A stretch of 64,000 bases of DNA from an uncultured Gammaproteobacteria bacterium (GCA_913060975.1 CAJXVC010000002.1:1-64000), one strand, 5' to 3'; positions 1-8,545 are shown, numbered from the stretch's first letter. Notes: a model not told the origin generated them from the sequence alone. Made by a program: numbers and translations.

Positions 1-47
1 GAGATTTCTGCCTGTCTCGTGGGCTCGGAGATGTGTATAAGAGACAG
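1..47 (+). other. Illumina Nextera i7 adapter contamination
   Basis: These bases are synthetic. They begin with GAGAT, the last five bases of the P7 flow-cell oligo, followed by TTCTGCCT, which is the adapter-strand form of Nextera index N703, then the Nextera read-2 sequence beginning GTCTCGTGGGCTCGG and ending in the 19-bp Tn5 mosaic end AGATGTGTATAAGAGACAG at 29-47. Order and spacing match a library molecule exactly. Genome sequence can begin no earlier than base 48. It should be trimmed and not read as a transposon. Confidence 0.98.
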
Positions 48-623
48 ATGCATGCGTTGCTCCTTGTTTGTAATTTTATTGTTATATTGCTTGTAACGCT
101 TTGTTCCTGGAGTCTTGTTTGCAGCGTGTCCAGCAGTATATAGCAGGCTGCCGAGAATTGACCAGTTGGGTTAAATCCTGAGTTCTCAGCGACTTCTGAG
201 CACCCTTCCAATCCTACTGCACGGACGCAAGCCATGTCGGACACGAACAGACCGATCTTCTTTAATCCGGGGCATCATGCCAGTGACTTGGTGCAAGCCA
301 GTGGGTGGAAAATTTTGCGTGAGGGACCTGGCCGCAGCCTTTACCGCTGAGCGTATTGGTTTCTCAGGCAAGATTGTCATACAAGACCCGAGCCAGTCTG
401 TCTTCGTAGACGGGCGGCTGCAGCGCATCCGTCAATATGTGCGCGTAGTTCCCAATGTCCACTCGGGCAGGGAATCAGGTATCAGATAATGGAATTACAG
501 ATAGGAGTACAGCTAGCGTGGCGGTTGCAGCAATCGCGCTGTGGCGATGCTGCGGATGGTGGGCGGGAAAGTAGAGCGAGCCACTACCGGTAAGCTGACG
601 CTAGCAGTAGCTCGCACAACTCC
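48..623. other. Non-coding or unrecognised stretch after the adapter
   Basis: No convincing gene is visible. The two ORFs of the track here (186-428 minus, 277-489 plus) overlap each other, have no good ribosome binding site and resemble no family I know. A minus-strand reading around 375-490 gives a short plausible peptide stretch that soon hits a stop, so a decayed gene end is possible but unproven. The right end holds the weak hairpin described separately. Confidence 0.5.
576..615 (-). terminator. Weak hairpin downstream of amtB
   Basis: GCGAGC at 576-581 pairs with GCTCGC at 610-615, with three more inner pairs after a mismatch. It lies 9 bases past the amtB stop. There is no clear U-run after it on the minus strand, so it may be only a stabilising or factor-dependent end. 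Confidence 0.25.
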
Positions 624-1931
624 TTACATCGAGTAGCCTTTCTCTTCGTGGTCGGTGATATCAAGGCCTTGCTGTTCTTGTTCGGCGGTCACACGAATGC
701 CGCCAGTCATGGCGCTAACGAGTTTGTAGAGAACGAACGTCAGCACGGCGGTGTACAAGCCCGTGGCGAGAATACCCAGCAATTGCACACCCAGCTGAGA
801 AGCCATGGTCATGCCATCGGCGTAACCATTGCCGCTGAATATGCCGAGATTGCCAGACACCAGAATGCCGGCCAGTAAGGTGCCGACAATACCGCCGACT
901 CCGTGCACGGGAAATACATCGAGCGAGTCATCAATACGCAGGGTCTGTTTCAGATAAGTAGTCGCAAAATAGCAAACCACGCCACCGCTTAATCCTACTA
1001 ACAAGGCGCCAGCCGGGCCGACTGAGCCGGAGGCGGGGGTTATTGTCGCCAGTCCGGCGACCATGCCGGTAATCGCACCAAGACCACTGGGTTTGCCGAA
1101 CTTGAACCATTCAATCAGCATCCAGGTAAGTGCGCCGGTGGCGGCTGAAATATGCGTGACGAACATGGCCATACCGGCGGCATTGTCGGCTGCCAGCGCG
1201 CTACCAGCGTTGAAACCAAACCAGCCAACCCAGAGCATTGCTGCACCGGTGAAGCTCATGGTGAGGTTATGTGGCAATGTCGTCGCAGAGAGAAAGTCGC
1301 GACGTTGGCCTAACATTATTGCAAATACCAGAGCGCCGACACCCGCGGTAACATGAACAACGGTGCCGCCAGCAAAATCGATCAATCCACGTTGCCCCAG
1401 CCATCCGCCGCCCCAGACCCAATTGGCAACCGGGAAGTAAACCAGCAAAGTCCACAGCACACTGAACAACAGCATGGCGGAGAATTTGATGCGCTCAACA
1501 AAGGCACCGACGATCAATGCCGGTGTGATGATGGCGAATGTCATTTGAAAGGACGCAAAGACTGTTTCGGGAATATCACCGGACATTGAATCTATGGTGA
1601 TGCCACTGAAGAAACTCTTGGAGAGGCCGCCCCACCAGGCTGATTCTGCTGGCCCGAACGCAATGCTGTACCCGACGACTAGCCAAAGCAGGGAAATCAC
1701 AACGGCAATGGAAAAGCATTGCATCAAAACTGACAGAACATTTTTAGTGCGTACCAGTCCAGCATAGAAAAGGGAGAGTCCTGGTAAAGTCATAAACAGC
1801 ACGAGTGCGGTCGATGTCAGAATCCAGGCGGTGTTGGCGCCGTTAAGAGCATCATCCTGAGCAAAGGCGAGAGACGGCAGGCTGATTAACAGGAAAGCCA
1901 GTAGTGCTTTGGGCGTATGGTTTTTTGTCAT
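624..1931 (-). CDS. amtB: Ammonium transporter AmtB
   Basis: Inner-membrane ammonium channel of the Amt/Mep/Rh family, 435 residues, close to the usual bacterial length. Residues 1-24 form a cleavable signal peptide ending near AFAQ, and eleven membrane segments follow. The conserved pore histidines are visible in the segments FAGGTVVHVTAG and FPVHGVGGIVG. The gene starts 26 bases after the stop of glnK on the same strand, the classical glnK-amtB operon, in which unmodified GlnK plugs the channel when nitrogen is plentiful. No sigma-54 site could be read upstream of the pair, so the expected NtrC control is not demonstrated here. Identification is secure. Confidence 0.97.
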   Translation of the reverse strand: MTKNHTPKALLAFLLISLPSLAFAQDDALNGANTAWILTSTALVLFMTLPGLSLFYAGLVRTKNVLSVLMQCFSIAVVISLLWLVVGYSIAFGPAESAWWGGLSKSFFSGITIDSMSGDIPETVFASFQMTFAIITPALIVGAFVERIKFSAMLLFSVLWTLLVYFPVANWVWGGGWLGQRGLIDFAGGTVVHVTAGVGALVFAIMLGQRRDFLSATTLPHNLTMSFTGAAMLWVGWFGFNAGSALAADNAAGMAMFVTHISAATGALTWMLIEWFKFGKPSGLGAITGMVAGLATITPASGSVGPAGALLVGLSGGVVCYFATTYLKQTLRIDDSLDVFPVHGVGGIVGTLLAGILVSGNLGIFSGNGYADGMTMASQLGVQLLGILATGLYTAVLTFVLYKLVSAMTGGIRVTAEQEQQGLDITDHEEKGYSM

Positions 1932-1957
1932 TGTTAGTAGATCCTGCGTGCTGTTTT

Positions 1958-2311
<354 letters not shown>

Positions 2312-2550
2312 CTATTTTGGTTCGTTTTGCGCGAAAATTCAGAAATGATCAATAAAGGTGCGGCTTTGGTCGGGTTTGCAACCACAAGCACGCCGGCAAT
2401 TCCGAATAGCCACGTAAAAGCCGTGAAACTGTATCATGCAGCTTTATGAACCGCCAAATACTGCTCACCAGGCAGCTCAATTTTGATCATAAATTGTGCG
2501 TACTGATTGCGAATTGCCCGAATCCGGGTGGGTAGGAACCGTCCTTGTGC

Positions 2551-2607
2551 AAAAAAAATGGAAGCAGCCACTCATCAGGGGAGGGGGAGGGATGAGTGAC
2601 TGCCTCC
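2551..2607 (-). terminator. Intrinsic terminator of the MFS gene
   Basis: A long hairpin has arms 2560-2576 and 2591-2607 with the core GCAG(C/T)CACTCATC; the loop is purine-rich on the plus strand. Eight A residues at 2551-2558 become a U8 run after the stem on the minus strand. It lies just past the stop of the MFS transporter gene, so it ends that transcript before glnK. The rest of 2297-2622 shows no other clear element. Confidence 0.8.
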
Positions 2608-2622
2608 AAAGGGAGGGGACCG

Positions 2623-3825
2623 TTAAGCAGCGGCCCGCTGCTGAATCGTGCGCACTGACTGAATCAATGGCCACATGACCAGAAAAAACATCGCTATCAA
2701 GGTCATCGCCAGTGCGTAAAGCGTCGCATCCAGGCCTCGGGTTTCAGCCAAATAGCCAACCAAGGGGCCTGTGGCTATGAACGACAAGCGAAACAGAAAA
2801 CTGGTAAACGAGTTAGCTGTCGCTCGAAACTCACTGGGTATTCGCCTGTTCAGGGCATTAACCAGAATGACCTGGTTCAGGCCGCGGCAGACAAAGACCA
2901 GTAAACCGATCGATATGCCTACCCAGCCCTTGAACCACGCCATACCGAAATGGCCGACAATGGGCAGAATGCCGATTACGCCGAGCGCAAACGCGGCGCC
3001 CATTCGTCGTTCAAGTACAAAGCCGAATTTATTGGCTAACGCTACAGCCAAACTCTGGGCAAACCACAGCGCACCAAATATCGCCAGTGATAAACCCTGG
3101 GCTTCCCAGTACGGCTGCATCAGCCAGGCAACATGAAAAGTGGCCAGGCTGTAAAGTGGTATAGCGATGACGATCTTGCGAAGCACCGGATCCTGTAAGA
3201 ACAGGTGCTTGAGGATATCCATTATGCGAATTCGGTCAGCAATGTTGGTCTCGCGCTGGTTGGGTGGCTCGACAATAATCAATGCCAGCGCCAGGCACGC
3301 CCAGGCGACGATCGATTGCACCAATACCATCAAATCAAATGACACTAATGCCAGCGCTCCACCCAGTAGGGCGCCAATCGCTTCTGCGCTGCTCTTGAAA
3401 AATCCAAGATGAGCAATCACCTGACTGTGCTCAGTACCTTCTTCATCTTCCAGTGCTTTTTGCGTGTCATACAACAAGGCCAGATCGGCACCCGACAACA
3501 AACTTGAGGCAACGCCGAGTACAATCTCGAAGACGATCAGCCCTGCGAGATCATTGGTAAAGTTAAGCAACAGGTAGCCAGCGCCATGCATCACGCTACC
3601 AATCAATAATGCGAACCGCCGGCCAAACAGGTCGGCGAAATATCCCGATGGCGCTTCAAGCAAAACGATTGTTGTCGCGTAGATCGCTTGTAGATAAAAA
3701 ATATCTGCAAGGCTCAACCCCTTGGACATAAACAAGGGGACGATAACCGGCACGATAATCAGAAAGCTGTGGAAAAAAGCCAGTGCGTAGATTGTTGTAA
3801 TATTTCTGTGCAGTTTTTTAGGCAC
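2623..3825 (-). CDS. MFS family transporter
   Basis: Twelve-segment major facilitator, 400 residues from the start chosen here. The family loop between segments 2 and 3 is visible as GYFADLFGRRFALLIG, matching the G-x3-D-x2-G-R-R pattern. Substrate cannot be read from sequence. The ORF track starts at a TTG 48 bases further upstream; I prefer the GTG at 3823-3825 because TGGGGA lies about 7 bases before it and the protein then begins VPKKLHRNITT, typical of this family. The region upstream carries a promoter, a 36-codon ORF and a terminator, so expression may be conditional on read-through. The gene ends at a good intrinsic terminator. Confidence 0.85.
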   Translation of the reverse strand: MPKKLHRNITTIYALAFFHSFLIIVPVIVPLFMSKGLSLADIFYLQAIYATTIVLLEAPSGYFADLFGRRFALLIGSVMHGAGYLLLNFTNDLAGLIVFEIVLGVASSLLSGADLALLYDTQKALEDEEGTEHSQVIAHLGFFKSSAEAIGALLGGALALVSFDLMVLVQSIVAWACLALALIIVEPPNQRETNIADRIRIMDILKHLFLQDPVLRKIVIAIPLYSLATFHVAWLMQPYWEAQGLSLAIFGALWFAQSLAVALANKFGFVLERRMGAAFALGVIGILPIVGHFGMAWFKGWVGISIGLLVFVCRGLNQVILVNALNRRIPSEFRATANSFTSFLFRLSFIATGPLVGYLAETRGLDATLYALAMTLIAMFFLVMWPLIQSVRTIQQRAAA

Positions 3826-3876
3826 AATAGTTCCCCAGTGCCTGCTCAAAATGAGCAAGTCATAAAAAATCAAAGC

Positions 3877-3921
3877 AAAAAAAAAGACCTCTAGGTGTTT
3901 GGACTTAGAGGTCTTTTCTTT
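3877..3921 (-). terminator. Intrinsic terminator between leader ORF and MFS gene
   Basis: On the minus strand a perfect 12-bp stem, AAAAGACCTCTA with TAGAGGTCTTTT, encloses a 12-base loop and runs into nine U residues. It sits 38 bases after the stop of the 36-codon ORF and about 52 bases before the MFS start codon. The stem is U-rich in both directions and could also act on plus-strand transcription. Confidence 0.85.
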
Positions 3922-3954
3922 GATTCGATTGCTAATCGATTGTTGGTCAGAAAA

Positions 3955-4065
3955 TCACTCCAAGCAGGTCTCCCAATTCTTTACCACGCGCGCACAGAAC
4001 TGATGACCCTGAGAAGGCATGGTCATGATCTGTAGCGTAATGGTGGAAAGAAGGTAAGTGTTCAT
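3955..4065 (-). CDS. Possible 36-residue leader peptide or small protein
   Basis: Too short for the ORF track. It begins with ATG at 4063-4065 and reads MNTYLLSTITLQIMTMPSQG and on to a TGA at 3955-3957. It lies about 30 bases after a strong predicted promoter and is followed by an intrinsic terminator, so it forms a complete transcription unit of roughly 210 bases. No clear Shine-Dalgarno sequence precedes the ATG, which lowers confidence in translation; the transcript could instead be a small RNA. It is not rich in any single amino acid apart from Thr, Leu and Met, so it does not look like a classical amino-acid attenuation peptide. Not recognised. Confidence 0.4.
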   Translation of the reverse strand: MNTYLLSTITLQIMTMPSQGHQFCARVVKNWETCLE

Positions 4066-4101
4066 TGGTCTGACAACATTAAAAGGTTTTTGGACGCGGG
4101 A

Positions 4102-4129
4102 ATTGTAGTCCCATGAGTTTTTAAGTCAA
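4102..4129 (-). promoter_or_regulatory. Strong sigma-70-like promoter
   Basis: On the minus strand TTGACT (4124-4129) and TACAAT (4102-4107) are separated by 16 bases. The start of transcription should lie near 4095. It follows the stop of the BASS transporter gene by about 20 bases and drives the leader ORF and possibly the MFS gene. Confidence 0.65.
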
Positions 4130-4150
4130 CCCTGAATGTTGATTTTTTAC

Positions 4151-5104
4151 TTATTGTTCCGCATTCGTTTGTTGTTGGTCTTTCAACAAGTAATCCAACG
4201 TTGTTCTTTTGCGGCTCCAGCGAGCAGCGAGTAGTGAGCCGCTGATATTATGCCAAATGCTGAATAGCGCGCCGGGTAGTGCGGCTGTCGCAGAAAAATA
4301 CTGCAACGCAAGCGCAACCCCAAGCCCGGAATTTTGCATGCCTACTTCTATGGCGATCGTTTGGCTTTGACGTAAGTTAAAGCCGAACAACCGGCTGACA
4401 AAAAAGCCGCCAGCCAGACCAAGTGAGTTGTGCAGTATGACGGCAACCAGAGTGAGTAAACCCACCTGGGGAAGCCGCTCGGCATTCAGGGCCACGATGA
4501 CGGCTATAATAATAAGAATAAGTACAATCGCAATTGAAGGAAGTGCCGGTTCTATTTTTAGTACAACTGGACGTTGGAAGTGGTTGACGAGTGATCCAGC
4601 CACAACCGGAATCAACACCATCTGTAGAATGCTGATCAGCATAGAGATCGAATCAACCGCGATGGTTTCAGACAAGTAAAAAGCGCAGAGAAATGGCGTG
4701 GCTACGACGCCGATCAATGTTGACGCTATTGTCATGCTGATGGACAAGGCCACATCGCCTTTGCTGAGATAGGCAATCACATTTGATGCAGTGCCGCCGG
4801 CGCAGCTGCCTACCAATACCATGCCTGCAGTTAGCTGCGTAGACAACTCGAGCATATTGGCCAGCGTAATGGCGAGAATGGGCATCAGGACAAACTGTAA
4901 AATCACACCGACCATCACCGGTTGAGGCTGGGCGATGATGCGCTGGAAATCCTTTTTCTCTAACGTTAACCCCATAAGAAACATTATGCCTGCTAGCAAG
5001 GGAACAATAGCAGGTTCGAGCAGGGCTATGCTGTCACGCGCAATAATTGCGGCGACGGATAGCAAAATAGCCCACAGAGGAAAGAGTTGATTGAATTTCT
5101 GCAT
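4151..5104 (-). CDS. Bile acid:sodium symporter (BASS) family transporter
   Basis: Membrane protein of 317 residues with about ten membrane segments. The family hallmark GSCAGGTASNVIAYLSKGDV is present near residues 97-117, followed by the SISMT segment that helps form the sodium sites in characterised homologues. Members of this branch carry organic anions such as pantoate, 2-keto acids or other carboxylates together with sodium; the substrate here cannot be assigned. It is divergent from the BamE-like lipoprotein gene and upstream of the MFS unit. Confidence 0.9.
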   Translation of the reverse strand: MQKFNQLFPLWAILLSVAAIIARDSIALLEPAIVPLLAGIMFLMGLTLEKKDFQRIIAQPQPVMVGVILQFVLMPILAITLANMLELSTQLTAGMVLVGSCAGGTASNVIAYLSKGDVALSISMTIASTLIGVVATPFLCAFYLSETIAVDSISMLISILQMVLIPVVAGSLVNHFQRPVVLKIEPALPSIAIVLILIIIAVIVALNAERLPQVGLLTLVAVILHNSLGLAGGFFVSRLFGFNLRQSQTIAIEVGMQNSGLGVALALQYFSATAALPGALFSIWHNISGSLLAARWSRKRTTLDYLLKDQQQTNAEQ

Positions 5105-5311
5105 AACGGATAGCTATTGGTTGACGGTGTTGTGCGCTATTCAGCGCCAATTCAGCAGCGAACGCTACCATGCTCATAAGACGCTTTGTAACCTTTTTTC
5201 ATAGAGAGCGTCTTAACAGAGATGAGAGGGATGTTGAGCGTTAAAGAATCACCTTTCTCTATCAATTGGGCTTTTTGGCTATAGCAATGATAAACCACTG
5301 CGGGGAACATA

Positions 5312-5671
5312 ATGATTAAATCAAGCTTGATACTACTGGCTGCACTAATGATGACGGGCTGTCTGGTGACAGTGGATTCAGACTCCAGACCGCTTACTAC
5401 TTCCTGGCATGACGGCGAAGTAGCTCGGCTCCAGATCGGCAATACGGATCAAGAGTTTGTCAGAAACTCCTTTGGCGACCCGATCACCAAGCTCACCTAT
5501 GCTGATGGTACAGAAATCTGGAAATACCGTAATCGCTCTGAGAAGGACACAGAAGTCGGATTGTTTCTGGTGTTTTCAGTAGATGTGGAAGAAGAGCGAA
5601 TCGAGACCCTGTCCATCGAGTTTGTCGATGGCCTGGTGAGCAATTTCTGGATCGAAGAACAGCGCTACTAA
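5312..5671 (+). CDS. BamE/SmpA-like outer-membrane lipoprotein
   Basis: Precursor of 119 residues. A short signal peptide ends in the lipobox MMTGC, so the cysteine at about residue 17 should be lipidated. The rest, beginning WHDGEVARLQIGNTDQEFV, has the helix-helix-strand pattern of the SmpA/OmlA (BamE) fold, which often marks small lipoproteins that bind envelope proteins. It is not the BamE subunit itself with any certainty: the KLTYADG...WKYR pattern is shared with many BamE-like paralogues. GGGGA lies about 6 bases before the ATG. The gene converges on the hydrolase gene. Confidence 0.8.
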   Translation: MIKSSLILLAALMMTGCLVTVDSDSRPLTTSWHDGEVARLQIGNTDQEFVRNSFGDPITKLTYADGTEIWKYRNRSEKDTEVGLFLVFSVDVEEERIETLSIEFVDGLVSNFWIEEQRY

Positions 5672-5705
5672 GTCGTTCAGGGTAGGGAGTTTTGGTTGTG
5701 AGAGG

Positions 5706-6389
5706 TTATTGGCCGGCGCTTTGGAAGCTTTTCGCCGATTCCAGCCAAGACTCCAGCTCTTCCCAATTTAGCGGGAAAGTGTGGCGGGCGCCCGGGACTA
5801 CAGCGGCGTCTACCAGAGCACCAGCGCGCTCCAGATGTTCGATCATGTCCGTGATTTCCTTATTCCAGCGAAAATCATCCTTCTCACCAATTCTCAAATA
5901 GACAGGCAGACCGTGCAAGGCACCCAGGTCCACGTCATTGTGGATTCGCCCCGGGGCTGCAATCACGCCCATATAATGATCAGGGTTGCGCGCCGCGATT
6001 GCCAAAGCCGCACTACCGCCACTGGAAATGCCTACCAGCAATGTCTTGGCAGGTTGAATGCGATGTGTCTCGCGAACATGACTGATAATATCCGGGAACA
6101 GGGCGGCGTTCTCGATGAAGTACTTGCGGCCTTCGGGCGAGATAGGGATAGCGATAGCCCAGCCACGCGAGACCATTTCCTTGCCCATCCAGAACTGGGT
6201 GCGTGCCATGAACTCATTGTTGGAACCACCGGCGAGCAGGACCGCCAGTGGCGTCTCGTTATTAAAACCGTCAGGCTGGAAGTACAACACTTTGATCATT
6301 TCGCCATCGATAAGCGTGATAGTCTCCTCGGCGGCTTGCGCTGAGTAGCTGATCAATAGACAGAGTAATAAGGCGAGAAGATTTTTCAT
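5706..6389 (-). CDS. Secreted alpha/beta hydrolase
   Basis: Protein of 227 residues with a signal peptide ending YSAQA near residue 19. The nucleophile elbow is GISSGG, a GxSxG motif near residue 118, and the C-terminal GARHTFPL gives the expected catalytic histidine; an aspartate in RIGEKDDF is a likely third member of the triad. These features place it with periplasmic serine hydrolases of the dienelactone-hydrolase/esterase type. Substrate unknown. It is divergent from the ECF sigma gene that follows. Confidence 0.8.
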   Translation of the reverse strand: MKNLLALLLCLLISYSAQAAEETITLIDGEMIKVLYFQPDGFNNETPLAVLLAGGSNNEFMARTQFWMGKEMVSRGWAIAIPISPEGRKYFIENAALFPDIISHVRETHRIQPAKTLLVGISSGGSAALAIAARNPDHYMGVIAAPGRIHNDVDLGALHGLPVYLRIGEKDDFRWNKEITDMIEHLERAGALVDAAVVPGARHTFPLNWEELESWLESAKSFQSAGQ

Positions 6390-6537
6390 GAACTGGATTG
6401 TGTGCCAAGCCCCAAGTGAATGTCGCGCAGTATAGCAATGATCGACATTTTGGCGCAGAACCTTGAGATGAATGCGCGCTTAAAGCGGTCAATCGCCCGT
6501 CGCTACAGTTGGGCACTATTTTGCAGCCACGGTCAGC

Positions 6538-6566
6538 TGTAACTTTTTTATCACCCCTGCGTCTTT
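6538..6566 (+). promoter_or_regulatory. Candidate ECF-type promoter of the sigma gene
   Basis: TGTAAC (6538-6543) and CGTCTTT (6560-6566) are separated by 16 bases, the architecture of many ECF sigma promoters (AAC in the -35, CGTC in the -10). It lies only 9 bases before the annotated ATG, which suggests self-activation and a very short leader. Confidence 0.45.
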
Positions 6567-6575
6567 TAAAAGCAA

Positions 6576-7148
6576 ATGATCACCGAATATCGACAAGCTA
6601 TCGCCACTCATCGACAAAGGATTTACTCCTTTGCTCAATACAGCTTGCGTGCGCCTGCTGATGCTGATGATGTGACCCAGGAAGTCTTCATCAAGCTCTG
6701 GCAGCACTGGCAGAAGATTGATCATGATCGCCTGGGTGCCTGGCTAATGCGGGTTGCTCACAACGCAGTCATCGATCATGTTCGCAAGCAACGCACTGTG
6801 CAAGGGCACGTGGATGAATACAGCGATGTTCAGGAGCAAGCGGATGATGTTGATGCCGGCAAAGAGCTGGATCAGGCGTCCATACGCGAAAATCTGCAGT
6901 GCGCTATTCAAGCGCTCGATGACCCTTTTCGCAGCATTTTGATCATGCGCGATGTGCAAGGGCTGAGTTATCAGGATATTCAGGAAACACTGGAAATCAG
7001 TGAAAGTCAGGTCAAGGTTTATTTACATCGTGGCCGCCGAAAATTGCGAGAGAACACGGCGTTGAAGCAGGTGTTCAGCAGCTATCTGGGGCTTGAGAGC
7101 AAGCGCGATTCAGCCACTGCGAAAGATTCCAGAGCGCGATCGGACTAG
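6576..7148 (+). CDS. ECF RNA polymerase sigma factor
   Basis: Sigma-70 family factor of 190 residues with regions 2 and 4 only. Region 2 is seen as ADADDVTQEVFIKLWQHW and region 4 as LSYQDIQETLEISESQVKVY near residues 135-160, ending in an arginine-rich recognition helix. The next gene encodes a zinc-finger anti-sigma factor, so activity is probably released by a signal acting on that partner. No Shine-Dalgarno site precedes the ATG at 6576, and the candidate ECF promoter would put the 5' end almost at the start codon. The C-terminal 20 residues are polar and not conserved. Confidence 0.92.
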   Translation: MITEYRQAIATHRQRIYSFAQYSLRAPADADDVTQEVFIKLWQHWQKIDHDRLGAWLMRVAHNAVIDHVRKQRTVQGHVDEYSDVQEQADDVDAGKELDQASIRENLQCAIQALDDPFRSILIMRDVQGLSYQDIQETLEISESQVKVYLHRGRRKLRENTALKQVFSSYLGLESKRDSATAKDSRARSD

Positions 7149-7164
7149 TTGTAGTGAGGTGACA

Positions 7165-7194
7165 GGTAACAATTCAAGACGCGACCACGTCTTT
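7165..7194 (+). promoter_or_regulatory. Second candidate ECF-type promoter
   Basis: GGTAAC (7165-7170) and CGTCTTT (7188-7194) are separated by 17 bases in the 120-base gap between the sigma and anti-sigma genes. The -10 heptamer is identical to that of the candidate promoter before the sigma gene. It could raise anti-sigma and DUF4252 gene expression. Confidence 0.35.
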
Positions 7195-7268
7195 ACTCAA
7201 ACAAGGCGGCAGTCAGGAACAGGATTCGACTAACGCCAAAATAGTGGGATGACCACAGGTGAACAGCA

Positions 7269-7892
7269 ATGACACACAAGAATGACTCACAGTGCTATTT
7301 CGTCCAGTTGCAGATAGACAGTTATCTGGATGGTGAGATGAATGCGCCGCAACGCGAGACTTTCACTGCGCATGTGCATGAGTGTCTGTCCTGCGCCGCA
7401 GAATTGCGTTATGCCCAGTCAATCCATGATGCGGTAATGGATCTGCCGGCACTGGATTGCCCGGATGAGTTGCTCGAACCGGTTTACCGATTAACCCAGC
7501 ATGATGAACAACAGCGGTCCGGCGAATCTGCCTGGCAAGGGTTTTTGAATTGGTTGGGAGCTGCCCCGGCAATGATTCGCTACGCAGTGCCAGCAGCGGC
7601 GTTGACCGCTTTGGTTCTGAGTCTGGCGCCAGCGCTGACATTGAATGAACAAATACAGCCGGAAGTTGCTGTGCAGACGGCAACCGGAGAGCCCGAGTAC
7701 ACGCCCGAAGAAGTGATCGCCGCGCTGCGTGATCTCAACACAGCTATCAATTACATGAACGAAGTCAGTGAACGTACTGAGGTCATGATTGGCGACAGAT
7801 TTATTATTTCTCCATTGCAGGAAACGCTTAACGCATCATTTGAAAATCTGATTGATGAAGATGCTGAAAGTGTGAGCAATGGCCCTATTTAA
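7269..7892 (+). CDS. Zinc-finger anti-sigma factor
   Basis: Protein of 207 residues. Its N-terminal 45 residues carry the ZAS motif HVHECLSC (H-x3-C-x2-C) with an upstream histidine-free helix DSYLDGEMN, typical of putative zinc-finger (zf-HC2) domains that hold ECF sigma factors. One membrane segment follows near residues 105-125 (YAVPAAALTALVLSLAPAL), and the remaining 80 residues would be periplasmic. Its place after the ECF gene makes it the likely partner. The signal sensed is unknown. Confidence 0.88.
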   Translation: MTHKNDSQCYFVQLQIDSYLDGEMNAPQRETFTAHVHECLSCAAELRYAQSIHDAVMDLPALDCPDELLEPVYRLTQHDEQQRSGESAWQGFLNWLGAAPAMIRYAVPAAALTALVLSLAPALTLNEQIQPEVAVQTATGEPEYTPEEVIAALRDLNTAINYMNEVSERTEVMIGDRFIISPLQETLNASFENLIDEDAESVSNGPI

Positions 7893-7939
7893 TCAAGCGT
7901 CCGGGTCGATGCCGGAATGCGAAGCAACGAGGTATTAGC

Positions 7940-8494
7940 ATGAAGATAATCAAGCAGTGGATTCTGCCCCTGGTCATTATCGGAGTAATCCCGATGGCTT
8001 TTGCCCAGGAGGATATCGAGAGTCATCCAGGCTTTGTGGACTTCTCATCATTGACGGCAATCGCCAACTCCGAGCCTACGGTCGAAATCAGTTTGAAAGC
8101 ACCATTGCTCAACATGGTCACCAATCTGATTCGTGCCGAAGACGAACAAGCGGCGAATTTTATCTCCAAGCTGCTGCGCGTCACAGTCAACGTTTTTGAT
8201 AGTTCCGCTGTAGATGTTGACGAGATTAGTGACTCTATGGAAGGTGTCGCCAACAGTCTCGAAGCCGAAGGCTGGGAGCGAGTGGTCAGAGTGCGGGAGG
8301 AGGATCACGTGGATATCTACGCACGTCTGTCCAGCAATGGTGAGTTTATTCACGGTCTGGCCATAATGGTAGCTGGACTTGAAGAAACAGTGCTGGTCAA
8401 TATCGTTGGTGATATCAGTGGTAATGATCTCGCCGCTTTGGGCCGTCGGTTTGATATCGACGAACTATCAGACCTGAACATGGACGTCGATTAA
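7940..8494 (+). CDS. DUF4252-like exported protein
   Basis: Protein of 184 residues with a signal peptide ending AFAQ near residue 23. The body contains the pattern seen in DUF4252 proteins: a PLLNMV helix, then a segment WERVVRVREEDHVDIYARL, and a C-terminal ETVLVNIVGDIS. It shares the WER(I/V)VRVREE and LVN(I/V)xGD segments with the next gene, so the two are tandem paralogues. The family is recurrently found behind ECF sigma/anti-sigma pairs but has no defined activity. Spacing of 47 bases to the anti-sigma gene suggests one operon. Confidence 0.75.
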   Translation: MKIIKQWILPLVIIGVIPMAFAQEDIESHPGFVDFSSLTAIANSEPTVEISLKAPLLNMVTNLIRAEDEQAANFISKLLRVTVNVFDSSAVDVDEISDSMEGVANSLEAEGWERVVRVREEDHVDIYARLSSNGEFIHGLAIMVAGLEETVLVNIVGDISGNDLAALGRRFDIDELSDLNMDVD

Positions 8495-8545
8495 TTTGCC
8501 AGCATTGTGCTTAAAAACAGCAGCCTGAGTCAGTAAGGAACCCGG

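Noticed and set aside
29-47. Tn5 mosaic end as a transposon boundary
   Set aside because: It is joined to a Nextera index and P7 sequence, so it is library adapter.
186-489. Two overlapping ORFs after the adapter
   Set aside because: Opposite strands, no ribosome sites, no recognisable family; neither can be supported.
5152-5442. Minus-strand ORF of 96 codons
   Set aside because: Overlaps the start of the lipoprotein gene, has no family features and no ribosome site; shadow ORF.
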